The notes under the pieces are model-generated. The model ran no database searches and had not been told where the DNA came from. It saw only the letters and a list, made by a program, of their open reading frames with translations. From Betaproteobacteria bacterium (GTDB lineage: Bacteria; Acidobacteriota; Terriglobia; Acidiferrales; UBA7541), in NCBI GenBank assembly GCA_903970165.1, contig CAJCHZ010000028.1:23855-87854 (forward strand): 64,000 nucleotides of DNA, written 5' to 3'. The first letter of the stretch is position 1. Each line of letters opens with the position of its first letter. Made by a program: the position numbers and the translations under genes. Shown one piece after another: positions 36,055 to 45,496 of this stretch.

Positions 36055-36676
36055 AGAAGCCCCCATCCGCATTCTAAGCGTAGATGACCACCCTCTTCTG
36101 CGCGAAGGCCTTGCTGTCATCATCAACAACCAGCCGGACATGCAACTTGTAGCGCAGGCATCGAACGGCAAGGAAGCCATTCAGCAGTTTCGGCAGCACC
36201 TCCCCTCCGTAACTCTAATGGACCTGAGGTTTCCAGACGAAAGTGGCATCGACGTAATGAAAGCGGTCTACACGGAATTTCCTGAGGCGCGCATCATTAT
36301 GCTGACGACGTTCGAGGGAGACGTAGAAATCCAGCGGGCGCTTGAAGCCGGCGCCCGGGGCTATTTCTTGAAAAGCATGCCACCGAAGGAACTGGTGGAG
36401 GTGATTCGCCAAGTTCATTCCGGGAAGAAGCGCATCCCGGCGCAGGTGGCCGCACATCTCGCAGACCATTTAAGCGACGAAGACCTGACGGAGCGCGAGG
36501 TCGAAGTCCTGGAGCACGTTGCCGCAGGGAATCGCAATCGCGACATCGCAAAGAAGCTGTTCATAACGGAAGAAACGGTCAAAGTTCACGTGAAGCACAT
36601 CATGGAGAAGCTTGGAGCCGTAGATCGCACGGGAGCCGTTGCGATCGGCATCCGCAGAGGAATTATTCGCCTGTAA
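36047..36676 (+). CDS. NarL/FixJ-family response regulator
   Basis: 209 residues. The receiver has acidic residues in SVDDHPLLREG and Asp59 in LMDLRFPDESG; the Lys is in YFLKSMPP. The LuxR-type helix-turn-helix follows (DLTEREVEVLEHVAAGNRNRDIAKKLFI, then TVKVHVKHIMEKLG). It overlaps the kinase gene by eight bases and is its likely partner. Target genes are not evident. Confidence 0.95.
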   Translation: MNKEAPIRILSVDDHPLLREGLAVIINNQPDMQLVAQASNGKEAIQQFRQHLPSVTLMDLRFPDESGIDVMKAVYTEFPEARIIMLTTFEGDVEIQRALEAGARGYFLKSMPPKELVEVIRQVHSGKKRIPAQVAAHLADHLSDEDLTEREVEVLEHVAAGNRNRDIAKKLFITEETVKVHVKHIMEKLGAVDRTGAVAIGIRRGIIRL

Positions 36677-36887
36677 GACCTGACCAGCCCGCTGCTCTCA
36701 TTCACCAAATAGCTGAAAACAATTCTGCAATTTAGGATTTCACCCAGCATGCTTGTTCGCGAATTCTCTCCGTGCGTTTCTTGAAAGCGCGGCAAGGAGA
36801 ATGCGCTGCAAAAATTATTTGCCACGTTTCCTGGAGGCTGGCCGGGCGCGGGTCTCGAGCTGCGAAAAAACCGGTTGCACGGGCTCG
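36677..36887. other. Converging gap
   Basis: No gene or strong hairpin seen between the regulator and the small leftward gene. The sequence is mixed, without a recognisable terminator. Confidence 0.3.
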
Positions 36888-37148
36888 CTAATTCGGTCGA
36901 AATCTTCCATCTACCAGCAAAGCGAATGCGGTTTCGAGAGTTACGCCAGCGGACAAGAGCGGTTTGATCGAGTTTTGATGGAACTTCTCCGGGCTTTCTT
37001 CACACTCGTTCAGGATGCAATCGAAGGCTTCCAGAATCCAACGGCGTTCCATGTCTTCGCGTTCCAGTCTTTCGCGATACTCTTGGGCGGCCATTTTGGA
37101 GCGTTGATCATTACCTGCGAGAATCGATTTGTCTTTGCGATTTTTCAT
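36888..37148 (-). CDS. Small helical, charged protein downstream of htrA
   Basis: 86 residues from the ATG at 37148, which has AGGAAGAG at about seven bases. The frame runs further to 37274, but that part crosses a hairpin and lacks a site. The protein is helical and charged (KMAAQEYRERLEREDMERRWILEAFDCIL). It ends in SIKPLLSAGVTLETAFALLV, with no membrane helix or known motif. It follows htrA in the same direction with a 132-base gap occupied by a strong two-part hairpin, so it may be on the same transcript. Not recognised. Confidence 0.6.
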   Translation of the reverse strand: MKNRKDKSILAGNDQRSKMAAQEYRERLEREDMERRWILEAFDCILNECEESPEKFHQNSIKPLLSAGVTLETAFALLVDGRFRPN

Positions 37149-37200
37149 GAGTGCTCTTCCTTTTAGATGCGGCTCACGGCGGTTTGGTAAGACAGCAAGC

Positions 37201-37258
37201 GCCTCTTCCGTCCCAGCGCCAGCCTTGAGGGGCTGGCGCCAGAAACCGGAAGAGGCGC
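37201..37258 (-). repeat. Long two-part hairpin between htrA and the small gene
   Basis: The outer arms CGCCTCTTCCG (37201-37211) and CGGAAGAGGCG (37248-37258) pair perfectly. The inner arms GCGCCAGCC (37217-37225) and GGCTGGCGC (37232-37240) also pair perfectly around TTGAGG. It begins 23 bases after the htrA stop on the minus strand. There is no T-tract, so an mRNA-stabilising or attenuating role fits better than simple termination. Confidence 0.7.
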
Positions 37259-37280
37259 ACGGAAGCCGGGCCAACCGGAA

Positions 37281-38756
37281 TTACGAAGCGATGAAAAGAG
37301 TTCGGCCCTCGCGATTCACGAGGAGCAGCGGATCCGTTCCGCTCTTGCGAACAGCGCTCTGGAACTCAGAGACGTTTTTCACCTGCTGATGGTTCACTTC
37401 CTGGATCACGTCGCCCTTTTGCAATCCGGCGTCGGCCAACTTGCTGGATGGGTCCACATCGGTCACCACAACGCCCTTGGTGGAAGCAGGCAGATTCAGC
37501 TGCTCGGCAATTTCCGGATTCATGTTGCTGACATCCACGCCATCCAGAGCCTTTTCCACGCCTTCCTCACCGGACTTGGCTTTGGCCGTTTCGGTTGGCA
37601 TCTCGGCGAGCTTAACGGACAGCTCACGCGGGCTGCCATTGCGAACCAGCTTCAGTTTGATGGTGGTGCCTGGCTCCATCATGGAGATGGTCATGCGGAG
37701 TTGGTTGCTGTCGTCCACCGGTTTGCCGTTCATCTCCTGGATGATGTCGCCGCGCTGCAGGCCGGCTTCTTGCGCTGGACTGCTTGGTGTAACGTCACCG
37801 ACAACCACGCCCTTGGCATCTTTCTCGCCAAAAGCTTTTGCCATCGTAGGAGTGACGTCCTGCGGGAGAATTCCCAGGTATGCGCGAGTCACTTGGCCAT
37901 TCTTTAGAATCTGGCCCATGACGTTGCGCGCGAGGTTCACCGGAACGGCAAATCCAATACCCTGGCTGCCGCCGGAGCCGTGCGTGATGATCGCGGTGTT
38001 GATGCCAACCAACTCGCCGCGATCGTTGACCAATGCACCGCCGGAATTTCCCGGATTAATCGGCGCATCGGTTTGAAGAAAGTCCTCGTAGTCTTCGATG
38101 CCGAGGTTTCCGCGGCCGGTGGCGCTGATAATGCCCTTGGTGACGGTTTGTCCAACACCGAAAGGATCGCCGATGGCCAGGGCCACGTCGCCAACTTCAA
38201 CCTTGGACGAGTCCCCAATGGTGATGGGAATCAGCTTTTCCGCGTCAATTTTCAATATGGCGACGTCCGTCTTCGAATCGGTTCCTACGATCCGCGCCTG
38301 GAATTCGCGTTTGTCGGAGAGAGTGACGCGAACGTCGGTCGCCCCATCCACGACATGGTTGTTCGTCAAAATGTAGCCTTCCGGGCTGACGATTACGCCG
38401 GAACCCAGAGCTTTCTCTCTGCGGTCTTTCGGAACATTGAAATGTCCGCCCTGGCCCCCTCCGAAAAACTGTCTAAAAAAAGGATCCATCGGCTGCTGCT
38501 CGGCGGATTCCTCGCCGCCGTGAACAATTTTCGAAGATGAGATGTTAACGACAGACGGTAATACCGCTTTGACAACGGGGGCGTAGCTTGTCTTGCTCGG
38601 CCCTTCGTTGACATCGGCCAGCTTAAGAGTCGCTGGTGGATTTTTGGCCAGCGAGTTCGCAGTCGTGTGAGCGATGGAGATGCCAGCCGCCCCCAGAACG
38701 AAGCCAACCGCCAGCGCCAATAGTTTTGAGCCTGACGACGAAATAAATCGGTTCAT
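37281..38756 (-). CDS. htrA: Do-family periplasmic serine protease (HtrA/DegP)
   Basis: 491 residues from the ATG at 38756, preceded by GGAAGG; the frame is open to 38822. An N-terminal hydrophobic helix (LLALAVGFVLGAAGISI) gives export or anchoring. The catalytic triad is complete: His134 in LTNNHVVDGA, Asp164 in TDVAILKID and Ser238 in GNSGGALVN. Two PDZ domains follow, with the motifs GVVVGDVTPSSPAQEAGLQRG and VTDVDPSSKLADAGLQKGDVIQEVN. It degrades or refolds misfolded envelope proteins. The gene lies downstream of a kinase/regulator pair in the same direction, with a gap of about 190 bases. Confidence 0.96.
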   Translation of the reverse strand: MNRFISSSGSKLLALAVGFVLGAAGISIAHTTANSLAKNPPATLKLADVNEGPSKTSYAPVVKAVLPSVVNISSSKIVHGGEESAEQQPMDPFFRQFFGGGQGGHFNVPKDRREKALGSGVIVSPEGYILTNNHVVDGATDVRVTLSDKREFQARIVGTDSKTDVAILKIDAEKLIPITIGDSSKVEVGDVALAIGDPFGVGQTVTKGIISATGRGNLGIEDYEDFLQTDAPINPGNSGGALVNDRGELVGINTAIITHGSGGSQGIGFAVPVNLARNVMGQILKNGQVTRAYLGILPQDVTPTMAKAFGEKDAKGVVVGDVTPSSPAQEAGLQRGDIIQEMNGKPVDDSNQLRMTISMMEPGTTIKLKLVRNGSPRELSVKLAEMPTETAKAKSGEEGVEKALDGVDVSNMNPEIAEQLNLPASTKGVVVTDVDPSSKLADAGLQKGDVIQEVNHQQVKNVSEFQSAVRKSGTDPLLLVNREGRTLFIAS

Positions 38757-38949
38757 GTGCCCTTCCTTCTCTCTGATGGCAACCTGCCGAGCGTCCCCGG
38801 GCGGGTTGTGTTTTTGCCACACTCCATCAGACGTCAGGAACCAGAAGATGATGCTCCCGGGCAGTGGGGATATTCCATACCGACGATTGGGTAGGAGGGA
38901 ACCGCTCTTCTATGCAAAAGGAACCGCAAAAGAATGGATGCGGTTGGAA

Positions 38950-39600
38950 CTACGAAATGATGCCTTTTCGAACGGCGTACAAGATTAATTCAGGGACACC
39001 GCGCAAATGGAGTTTTTCCATAATATTCGAACGATGGGTTTCGACGGTGTAAACGCTTAAATTCAGAAGGTTGGCTACATCCTTGTTCGATTTTCCCTCA
39101 GCAATCAACTGAAGGATTTCGCGTTCGCGCGGCGTCAACAGATCGTAGGCATCTTCGGATCCGCTGCGTTTCAGTTTGCGCACGTAGTCGTCGAGGAGAA
39201 TCTTGCTGATCGCGGGGCTGAAGAATGACTTTCCGCCAGCTACCGCATGTACAGCTTTGATGAGATCCGCTTCGGCTGAATCCTTCAAAAGATAGCCCTT
39301 GGCTCCCGCTTTCAGGACGCGAAGGACATAGCTTTCGTCCGAATGCATGCTGAGCATGACCACGGCAATTTCCGGGTGACTTTGCGTAATTTGTTGGGCC
39401 GCTTCAATGCCGTTAAGATTCGGCATACCGATATCCATTACGACCACGTCCGGCTTGAGGGATTTCGCCAAGGCTACTGCTTCCCTGCCGTCGCCCGCTT
39501 CGCCGGCCACGGCTAAATCGGGCTGCTGTTCCAGCATGAGGCGCAGGCCTTTGCGCATGAGCTGATGATCGTCGGCGAGTAGAATGCGAATTTTTTTCAT
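38950..39600 (-). CDS. NarL-family response regulator
   Basis: 216 residues. Receiver: LLADDHQLMRKG and Asp56 in VVMDIGMPNLNG, Lys in KGYLLKDSAEAD. LuxR-type helix-turn-helix: LTPREREILQLIAEGKSNKDV, then VETHRSNIMEKL. Four bases separate it from the kinase gene upstream, a classical kinase-regulator pair. A role in controlling the adjacent htrA is an inference from position. Confidence 0.95.
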   Translation of the reverse strand: MKKIRILLADDHQLMRKGLRLMLEQQPDLAVAGEAGDGREAVALAKSLKPDVVVMDIGMPNLNGIEAAQQITQSHPEIAVVMLSMHSDESYVLRVLKAGAKGYLLKDSAEADLIKAVHAVAGGKSFFSPAISKILLDDYVRKLKRSGSEDAYDLLTPREREILQLIAEGKSNKDVANLLNLSVYTVETHRSNIMEKLHLRGVPELILYAVRKGIIS

Positions 39601-39604
39601 GAAA

Positions 39605-41023
39605 TCAGAGTGATTTTGCCGAAGGCAGCGGGAGTTCCGCTTTCACGGTGGCACCTTTCCCCGGGGTGGACTGCAGAGCCAGCGTTCCACCAAGGCGTTT
39701 CACGCGCTCTTCCATCCCCAGGATTCCCATGCCACGCTGGCGCTCGGGTTCGAAACCGCGACCGTCGTCAGAGACTTCGACGGAGATTTCGCCGGCTGCC
39801 TGAATCACCGAGACCTTTACATTTTTGGCTGCCGCGTGTGTGGACGCATTATTCAGTGCTTCCTGCACCAAACGATAGATACAGACTTTAATTTCGTCGG
39901 ACAGTTTCTCCGACACGTTTTCAGAAACAATTTCCACTTCCGTCTCGCTGCGGCGGGAGACTTCGCGCGCTTGCCATTCGAGGGCTGGGACCAAGCCGAG
40001 ATCATCGAGCATGGGGGGACGGAGCAAAAGCGCCATGTCACGGATGGATTTCACAGCGCGTTCGGCGACGGATTTAATGCTGTCGATTTGTCCGTGGATG
40101 GCGCGGTCTCCGGGAGGGACTAGTTTCGACAATTGGCCAACGTCAACGAGGAGTGCTCCGAGAGTTTGCCCAACTTCATCATGAAGCTCTCGAGAAATGG
40201 AGTGGCGCTCTTCTTCCTGGACCTCAAGGAGACGGGCAGACAGACCTTCCAATTCTTCCCTGCCACGCAGTAAAGCCTGATAGCGCAAACGGCCCTGGCG
40301 CTCGAGGCGGAGGATGTAAAGTCCGGTGACGAGGGACAACAAAATTCCAGCCGTCAGGGTGAGGATGACCATCCACTGAATCCTCGTCTGGACATTCACA
40401 AAATTCACATCGAGAGCCGTTTTCTCTTCGCCGAGCTTTTTGCGATTGAGCAAGGAAATTTCCTGAGAAACCTGAAGGAAGCGCATGCGCTGAGGAATGA
40501 GCTGTTCGCCAATGAAAAGATGAGTGCGTTTGTCGCGGTCCTCGGGCCCCCAGGAGGAAGTGGCGGCGAACGCGTTTTCCTGCTGCGTGAGTACTTGCAG
40601 GAGCTCCTGGACGAGGAGTTGTTCGTCCGGCTCCTCGTCCGATGGATAGCTGAGGAGCGCGGCGTGAATTTCGGCGCTGCGGGTAACGGGATCAAATGGC
40701 TTCGCGGAATCCGCAGTTTTTTGACCCCGCAAAAGAGATTGCTCCATCTGGTCGTCATAGACATGGACAGAAATGACGATAGCGGAGAGTGCCTGGCTGT
40801 GTGTGACGAAGCGGCGGTTGACTTCCTGCTCGATGCCGCTGAGTTTGCGGACGGAAAGGAGGGCGTTCAGTCCGCCGAGTATCAAGAGGAAAAGCAAGCC
40901 TGCAAACGCCGCGAACAGTATTCGGCCGAGTTGGCGCGAGTGCTCCTCAGATTGGGAATCTTCGCCGGGAGCGCGCGTGCGCGAGATATTTTTTTGTGAA
41001 GAGGCTGGCATTGGATCAGGCAT
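39605..41023 (-). CDS. Membrane histidine kinase (HisKA_3) with four-helix-bundle-like sensor
   Basis: 472 residues. Membrane helices at about 32-53 (LFAAFAGLLFLLILGGL) and 212-232 (TLTAGILLSLVTGLYIL) flank a helical outer region of ~160 residues resembling a chemoreceptor-type bundle. The HisKA_3 box is HSISRELHDEVGQTLGAL, followed by the HATPase with VQEALNNASTHAAAKNVKV, DDGRGFE and GILGMEERVKRLGG. It starts six bases after lhr and is paired with the NarL regulator. Signal unknown. Confidence 0.93.
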   Translation of the reverse strand: MPDPMPASSQKNISRTRAPGEDSQSEEHSRQLGRILFAAFAGLLFLLILGGLNALLSVRKLSGIEQEVNRRFVTHSQALSAIVISVHVYDDQMEQSLLRGQKTADSAKPFDPVTRSAEIHAALLSYPSDEEPDEQLLVQELLQVLTQQENAFAATSSWGPEDRDKRTHLFIGEQLIPQRMRFLQVSQEISLLNRKKLGEEKTALDVNFVNVQTRIQWMVILTLTAGILLSLVTGLYILRLERQGRLRYQALLRGREELEGLSARLLEVQEEERHSISRELHDEVGQTLGALLVDVGQLSKLVPPGDRAIHGQIDSIKSVAERAVKSIRDMALLLRPPMLDDLGLVPALEWQAREVSRRSETEVEIVSENVSEKLSDEIKVCIYRLVQEALNNASTHAAAKNVKVSVIQAAGEISVEVSDDGRGFEPERQRGMGILGMEERVKRLGGTLALQSTPGKGATVKAELPLPSAKSL

Positions 41024-41028
41024 GAGAA

Positions 41029-44000
41029 TCAGCGTGCGGCAGGCATTGCTATAACGTTTGCGAGTTCTTCCGGCTCGACGAAAACGCCGTCACGGAAGGA
41101 GACAAGTTTGCCGGAATTTGCAGGGACGCGTTTGCCCGGGACGATGATGCCGGCAAGATTCAGCGGATCGGCTGCGTGCACGGTGACGAGCTCACCGGCA
41201 GGATGGCGGCTTCGCATGACTCGTAAGGACTCGACGGCAACGGGCAAAGCGAACTGCTCGCCCAAAAAGCCGCTGACAAAGCGGCCGCCGCGGATCTCGC
41301 CGCGATCTTCGAGCCGGCGGAGGGTGATGAGCAGCTCGCGCCATTTGGGGAGGATCGTTTCGCCCATGCGGAGTTCGCGAAAGACAATTCCATAGCGATG
41401 CAGCAACATCCAGCACGTGGCTTCGAGCGCTTGAGCGCGGTCCTGGATTTCGCCGGAATAAAGAACAGACCAGCGGCCTGCGCTGTGCCGGGGGCGTGAA
41501 GTCCGTCCGATGCCCTGGCCGGAACGCCGCTTGGGATCGATCAAGGCGCGGAGATTATCGAAACCGTCGGCTGTAAGAACGCCTGCGGCCACGAGTTCCC
41601 AGAGACCAGTTTCTACTTCAGATTTCAATCTGCCCGTGCCACGCACAATGTCCACGAAAAAAGATGCGCCTCGTTGGCGCAGGAATTGCAAGATTGCATA
41701 GGCATCGGGGCTGAGGCCGATTGTTTCGGCCTCGTTAGCTTCACGCCGTGGGATCATCCAGTCCGCATCTTCGCGAACGAAAAAAGTAATCGGGGCAACG
41801 CTTGTCGGCATGACGCGGCGTTTTTCGTTCGTGAGCGCCCCGAGAGTCGCGGGATGCGGAGATAGCCGGCCCCATCCAACCGCTCCCGTCAGACAAAGCT
41901 GGTCGAGTATCTTGGGGTCGAAGTCGGCAACTCGGCGCTTAAGGATCTGGCTTTCCCAGGAGTTGGCGGGAGCTTCGAATCCCTGCACCTGGCGAATGGC
42001 TTCGAGCATGCCGCGGTCGCCGAGGAGTTGCGTGCCAGGAGCGACATGCTGCCAGGAAAGCAGCCAGTTCATGAATTGGGCCGGCGTGACGGGCTGAATT
42101 TTTTTGCGGAGTTGTCCGAGAGTCAGGCGATGGATCCGTGCAAGCAAGCGGCGCTCGCACCATTCCGTTTGCGGTGAGGAGGGATCGGTGAACTTGCCAC
42201 GCAGAATTACGCCGCTGGATTCCAGACGCAGGAAAGTTTTTTCGATGTCTAAAACCGGTACTGCGAGCACTTCGCTTAGATGGTTGGCTATGATAGGGCC
42301 GCTGTGGGAGATCCATCCTGTAACGAGGGAGCGCAGGGCGTCTTCTCGAGACTCGGCCGGTGACCCGATATTTGCGAGCGGTGCGTCGAGGACGGCAGAG
42401 GGGAATATCTGGGTGAAGACGGGCAGGCGCTCAGCGGCAACCCAATAGATATTGTTGCCCACGGAAACGCGCGCGGCTCTTCCTTCTTCTTCTAGATAAG
42501 CAAAAAACGAGTTCCAGCCTGGCAGTGATTCCTGGAGCTTGGCGTACAAACGATTGCTCGCGTCCTCGACCGCTTCGACGCAGACGGGCCAGGCAATCAA
42601 AATCTGCAAGGCATCGTGGAGCTCTTCGGCGTCGCGCACATCGGGCCACGCATCCTCGCGCACTTCTGCGATCGCTTCCGGATTGAGGCGGCCAATCTCT
42701 CCGAGCACGGCATCGGGGAGGACGCGGCGCATTTCTACGGCGCGTGCGCGGCGCTCCTCGAGAGGAGCGTCATCGAGATAAGCGTAGGGATTGGCGTTGA
42801 GGATTTCGTGGGAAAACTGCGAGGGCATGGGCGTATCTACGGCGAGACACGTGATGCGGCCGCTGGCGATATCGCCGAGCACACGCTGGAGGCCATCAAG
42901 ATCAAGCGCTTCGGTGAGTACGTCTTTCATCACCTCGCGGATGAGCGGGTGATTGGAGATGTTGATTTCTCCGGGGATATTCTCCTGGCAAGCGAGCGCT
43001 TCGGGAAAAACAGCGGCCAGCAAATCATCGGCGCGCATGCGCTGGATGGGCGGAGGAACTTTTTTGCCGGCACGAAAGCGAGGCAGAGCCAGCGCGCGGC
43101 CGGCGTCCCAGCGCCAGCGAGTGGTGAAAAGAGGAGAAGCGAGAACGGCCTGCTCCAGAACCGAGCGTACGGAGTTTGGATGGAGGAAGTGAAAGACATC
43201 GGCGAGCGGGAAGCTATGTTGCTCGCTGAGCGAAATGTTCAGACCATTGTCGGTGGCTGCGGCTTGCAGTTCAAAATTGAAGGAGCGGCAGAAGCGCTTG
43301 CGTAAGGCGAGGCCCCAAGCTTTGTTGATGCGCGCGCCAAAGGGGGCGTGAATGATCAGTTGCATCCCGCCGCTTTCATCGAAGAAGCGCTCGGCAACGA
43401 CGGTGGTTAGCGAAGGAACGGCATGCAGGAGTGCGCGTCCTGCGGCCAGGTACTCTACAGCCTGCTCGGCCCCCGCTTCGTCGAGCCCGCATTCGAGCTC
43501 GAGCCAGTTCATCGCGGCGCTGGCGCCAGTGCCATTGGTCGCGCAAGTCTGCTCTCCAGAACCGAGCTTCTCCAAAGCCAATGGAACGAAATCGCTGATT
43601 TTTTCGCGTAATTCCGAAACGTGAGCGGAAAGCTCGTCGGTTCGCGATGGCGCTTCCCCGCGCCAGAACGGGACATTGGGCGCCGCACCTTGCGCGTCTT
43701 CCACTTGTACAGTGCCGGAGGAGGTCACGCGCCGAATACGCCAGGAAGTGTTCCCGAGCAGCATGATGTCGCCCGCCAGACTCTCCACCGCGAAGTCTTC
43801 GTCCACCGTGCCGATGATCGCCCCTTCGGGCTGCGCTACAACGCTATACAAAGAGTTTTCTGGAATCGCACCGCCGCCCATGATGGCCGCGAGGCGTGCG
43901 CCACGCCGTCCGCGCAGCATGCCGTTCACACGGTCGCGATGGAGGTGCGCGCCGTAACTTCCTCGCTGACTGGCGATGCCTTCGGAAAGCATTTCGACGA

Positions 44001-45381
44001 TTTCGTCGAAATCCATGCGCGAAAGATTGCGATAGGGATACGCTCGGCGGACGGAGTGGTAGAGTTCCTCCTCCTTCCAATCTTCGGCGGCGCACATGGC
44101 GACGATTTGCTGAGCGAGGATGTCCAGGGGCGCTTCGGGAATGGCGATGCGGTCGAGGTCACCCTGGCGAATCGCTCGCACCAGCGCAGCGCACTCCAAC
44201 AGGTCGTCACGCGTTGTCGCGAAAATGCGTCCTTTCGGAATTGCGCCGCGCCAGTGACCTGCGCGGCCGATGCGCTGTAAGGCCACCGAAATCGAGCGCG
44301 GCGAGCCAATCTGGCAAACCAGATCGACACTGCCAATATCAATCCCCAATTCCAGGGATGCCGTCGCGACCAGCGCGCGGATTTCACCAGCCTTTAATTT
44401 TTTCTCGGCGATAAGCCGCAGCTTGCGCGACAAGCTGCCATGATGCGCGGCAACCGTATCTTTGCCCAGGCGTTCCCCAAGATGATGCGCCATGCGCTCC
44501 GCGAGGCGCCGGGCGTTCACAAAAACAAGCGTCGAGCGGTGCTGCATGGCGAGCTCGGCGATGCGGTCGTAAATTTCATCCCACATTTCGTTGGACGCAA
44601 CCGGGCCAAGCTCACTTCTGGGAACTTCGATGGCCAAGTCGAGTTCGCGACGATGACCTATTTGCACGATTACTGGATCGGGCTGGCCAGCACCGGTCAG
44701 AAAATTGGCCACCAGTTCGATGGGCTTCTGCGTGGCGGAGAGGCCAATGCGCGTGAGGCGCCTGCCGGCCAAATGGTCGAGCCGTTCCAGAGAGAGCGCC
44801 AGATGCGCGCCACGCTTGTCATCGGCCACAGCGTGGATTTCATCCACGATGACAGATTCGACGTTTCGCAGGATCTCCCGACTTTTCGCAGCCGTCAACA
44901 GGATGTAGAGAGATTCGGGAGTCGTGACCAAAATGTGCGGTGGATGCGTCAGCATGGCTCGTCGTTCGTTCGCGAGGGTGTCGCCCGTGCGAACGGCAGT
45001 GCGAATCTCCGCCATCGCCAACCCACGCTCGGCTGCGAGATGCAGGATTTCCGCGAGAGGAATTTCGAGATTTTTCTGAATGTCGTTGCTGAGCGCCTTG
45101 AGCGGCGACACGTAGAGGACTTCGGTGGAATCGGTCAATTCCCCGCTCAGGGCCTTCCGCACCAAGCGGTCAATGCAGATGAGAAATGCCGCCAGGGTTT
45201 TTCCTGAACCAGTGGGAGCAGAAATCAGCGTGGTTTTGCGGGCCAGAATATGTGGCCAGCCCTCTTGCTGCGGTTCGGTAGGAGAGCCGAAGCGGCTGAC
45301 AAACCAATCGCGGACGAGGGGGTGAGCCCATCCGAGGAACGAGGGAGTCGGCAGCGAATTCTCGGCCAGCATGGCTTGCAA
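41029..45381 (-). CDS. lhr: Lhr family ATP-dependent DNA helicase, large form
   Basis: 1450 residues, close to the long Lhr of enterobacteria. The N-terminal helicase core has Walker A PTGSGKTLAAFL, the SPLKAL motif, DEIHAVADDKRG and IGRAGHWRG. The winged-helix and beta-barrel Lhr core follow. About 600 further C-terminal residues fit the Lhr-CTD of long forms. 3'-5' helicase with DNA repair association in characterised members. Its end is six bases from a histidine kinase gene in the same direction, an unusual neighbour for this enzyme. Confidence 0.95.
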   Translation of the reverse strand: MQAMLAENSLPTPSFLGWAHPLVRDWFVSRFGSPTEPQQEGWPHILARKTTLISAPTGSGKTLAAFLICIDRLVRKALSGELTDSTEVLYVSPLKALSNDIQKNLEIPLAEILHLAAERGLAMAEIRTAVRTGDTLANERRAMLTHPPHILVTTPESLYILLTAAKSREILRNVESVIVDEIHAVADDKRGAHLALSLERLDHLAGRRLTRIGLSATQKPIELVANFLTGAGQPDPVIVQIGHRRELDLAIEVPRSELGPVASNEMWDEIYDRIAELAMQHRSTLVFVNARRLAERMAHHLGERLGKDTVAAHHGSLSRKLRLIAEKKLKAGEIRALVATASLELGIDIGSVDLVCQIGSPRSISVALQRIGRAGHWRGAIPKGRIFATTRDDLLECAALVRAIRQGDLDRIAIPEAPLDILAQQIVAMCAAEDWKEEELYHSVRRAYPYRNLSRMDFDEIVEMLSEGIASQRGSYGAHLHRDRVNGMLRGRRGARLAAIMGGGAIPENSLYSVVAQPEGAIIGTVDEDFAVESLAGDIMLLGNTSWRIRRVTSSGTVQVEDAQGAAPNVPFWRGEAPSRTDELSAHVSELREKISDFVPLALEKLGSGEQTCATNGTGASAAMNWLELECGLDEAGAEQAVEYLAAGRALLHAVPSLTTVVAERFFDESGGMQLIIHAPFGARINKAWGLALRKRFCRSFNFELQAAATDNGLNISLSEQHSFPLADVFHFLHPNSVRSVLEQAVLASPLFTTRWRWDAGRALALPRFRAGKKVPPPIQRMRADDLLAAVFPEALACQENIPGEINISNHPLIREVMKDVLTEALDLDGLQRVLGDIASGRITCLAVDTPMPSQFSHEILNANPYAYLDDAPLEERRARAVEMRRVLPDAVLGEIGRLNPEAIAEVREDAWPDVRDAEELHDALQILIAWPVCVEAVEDASNRLYAKLQESLPGWNSFFAYLEEEGRAARVSVGNNIYWVAAERLPVFTQIFPSAVLDAPLANIGSPAESREDALRSLVTGWISHSGPIIANHLSEVLAVPVLDIEKTFLRLESSGVILRGKFTDPSSPQTEWCERRLLARIHRLTLGQLRKKIQPVTPAQFMNWLLSWQHVAPGTQLLGDRGMLEAIRQVQGFEAPANSWESQILKRRVADFDPKILDQLCLTGAVGWGRLSPHPATLGALTNEKRRVMPTSVAPITFFVREDADWMIPRREANEAETIGLSPDAYAILQFLRQRGASFFVDIVRGTGRLKSEVETGLWELVAAGVLTADGFDNLRALIDPKRRSGQGIGRTSRPRHSAGRWSVLYSGEIQDRAQALEATCWMLLHRYGIVFRELRMGETILPKWRELLITLRRLEDRGEIRGGRFVSGFLGEQFALPVAVESLRVMRSRHPAGELVTVHAADPLNLAGIIVPGKRVPANSGKLVSFRDGVFVEPEELANVIAMPAAR

Positions 45382-45496
45382 TTAAATTATAGCGCGAACA
45401 TTGGGAGCGCGCCCCGCGGCGGGCCAGCCATCCTGCAGGAAGCTGAACTACGGATAGCCTTCTCTTGCGGCATCGCGGCCGAAACGGAGAGGAACT

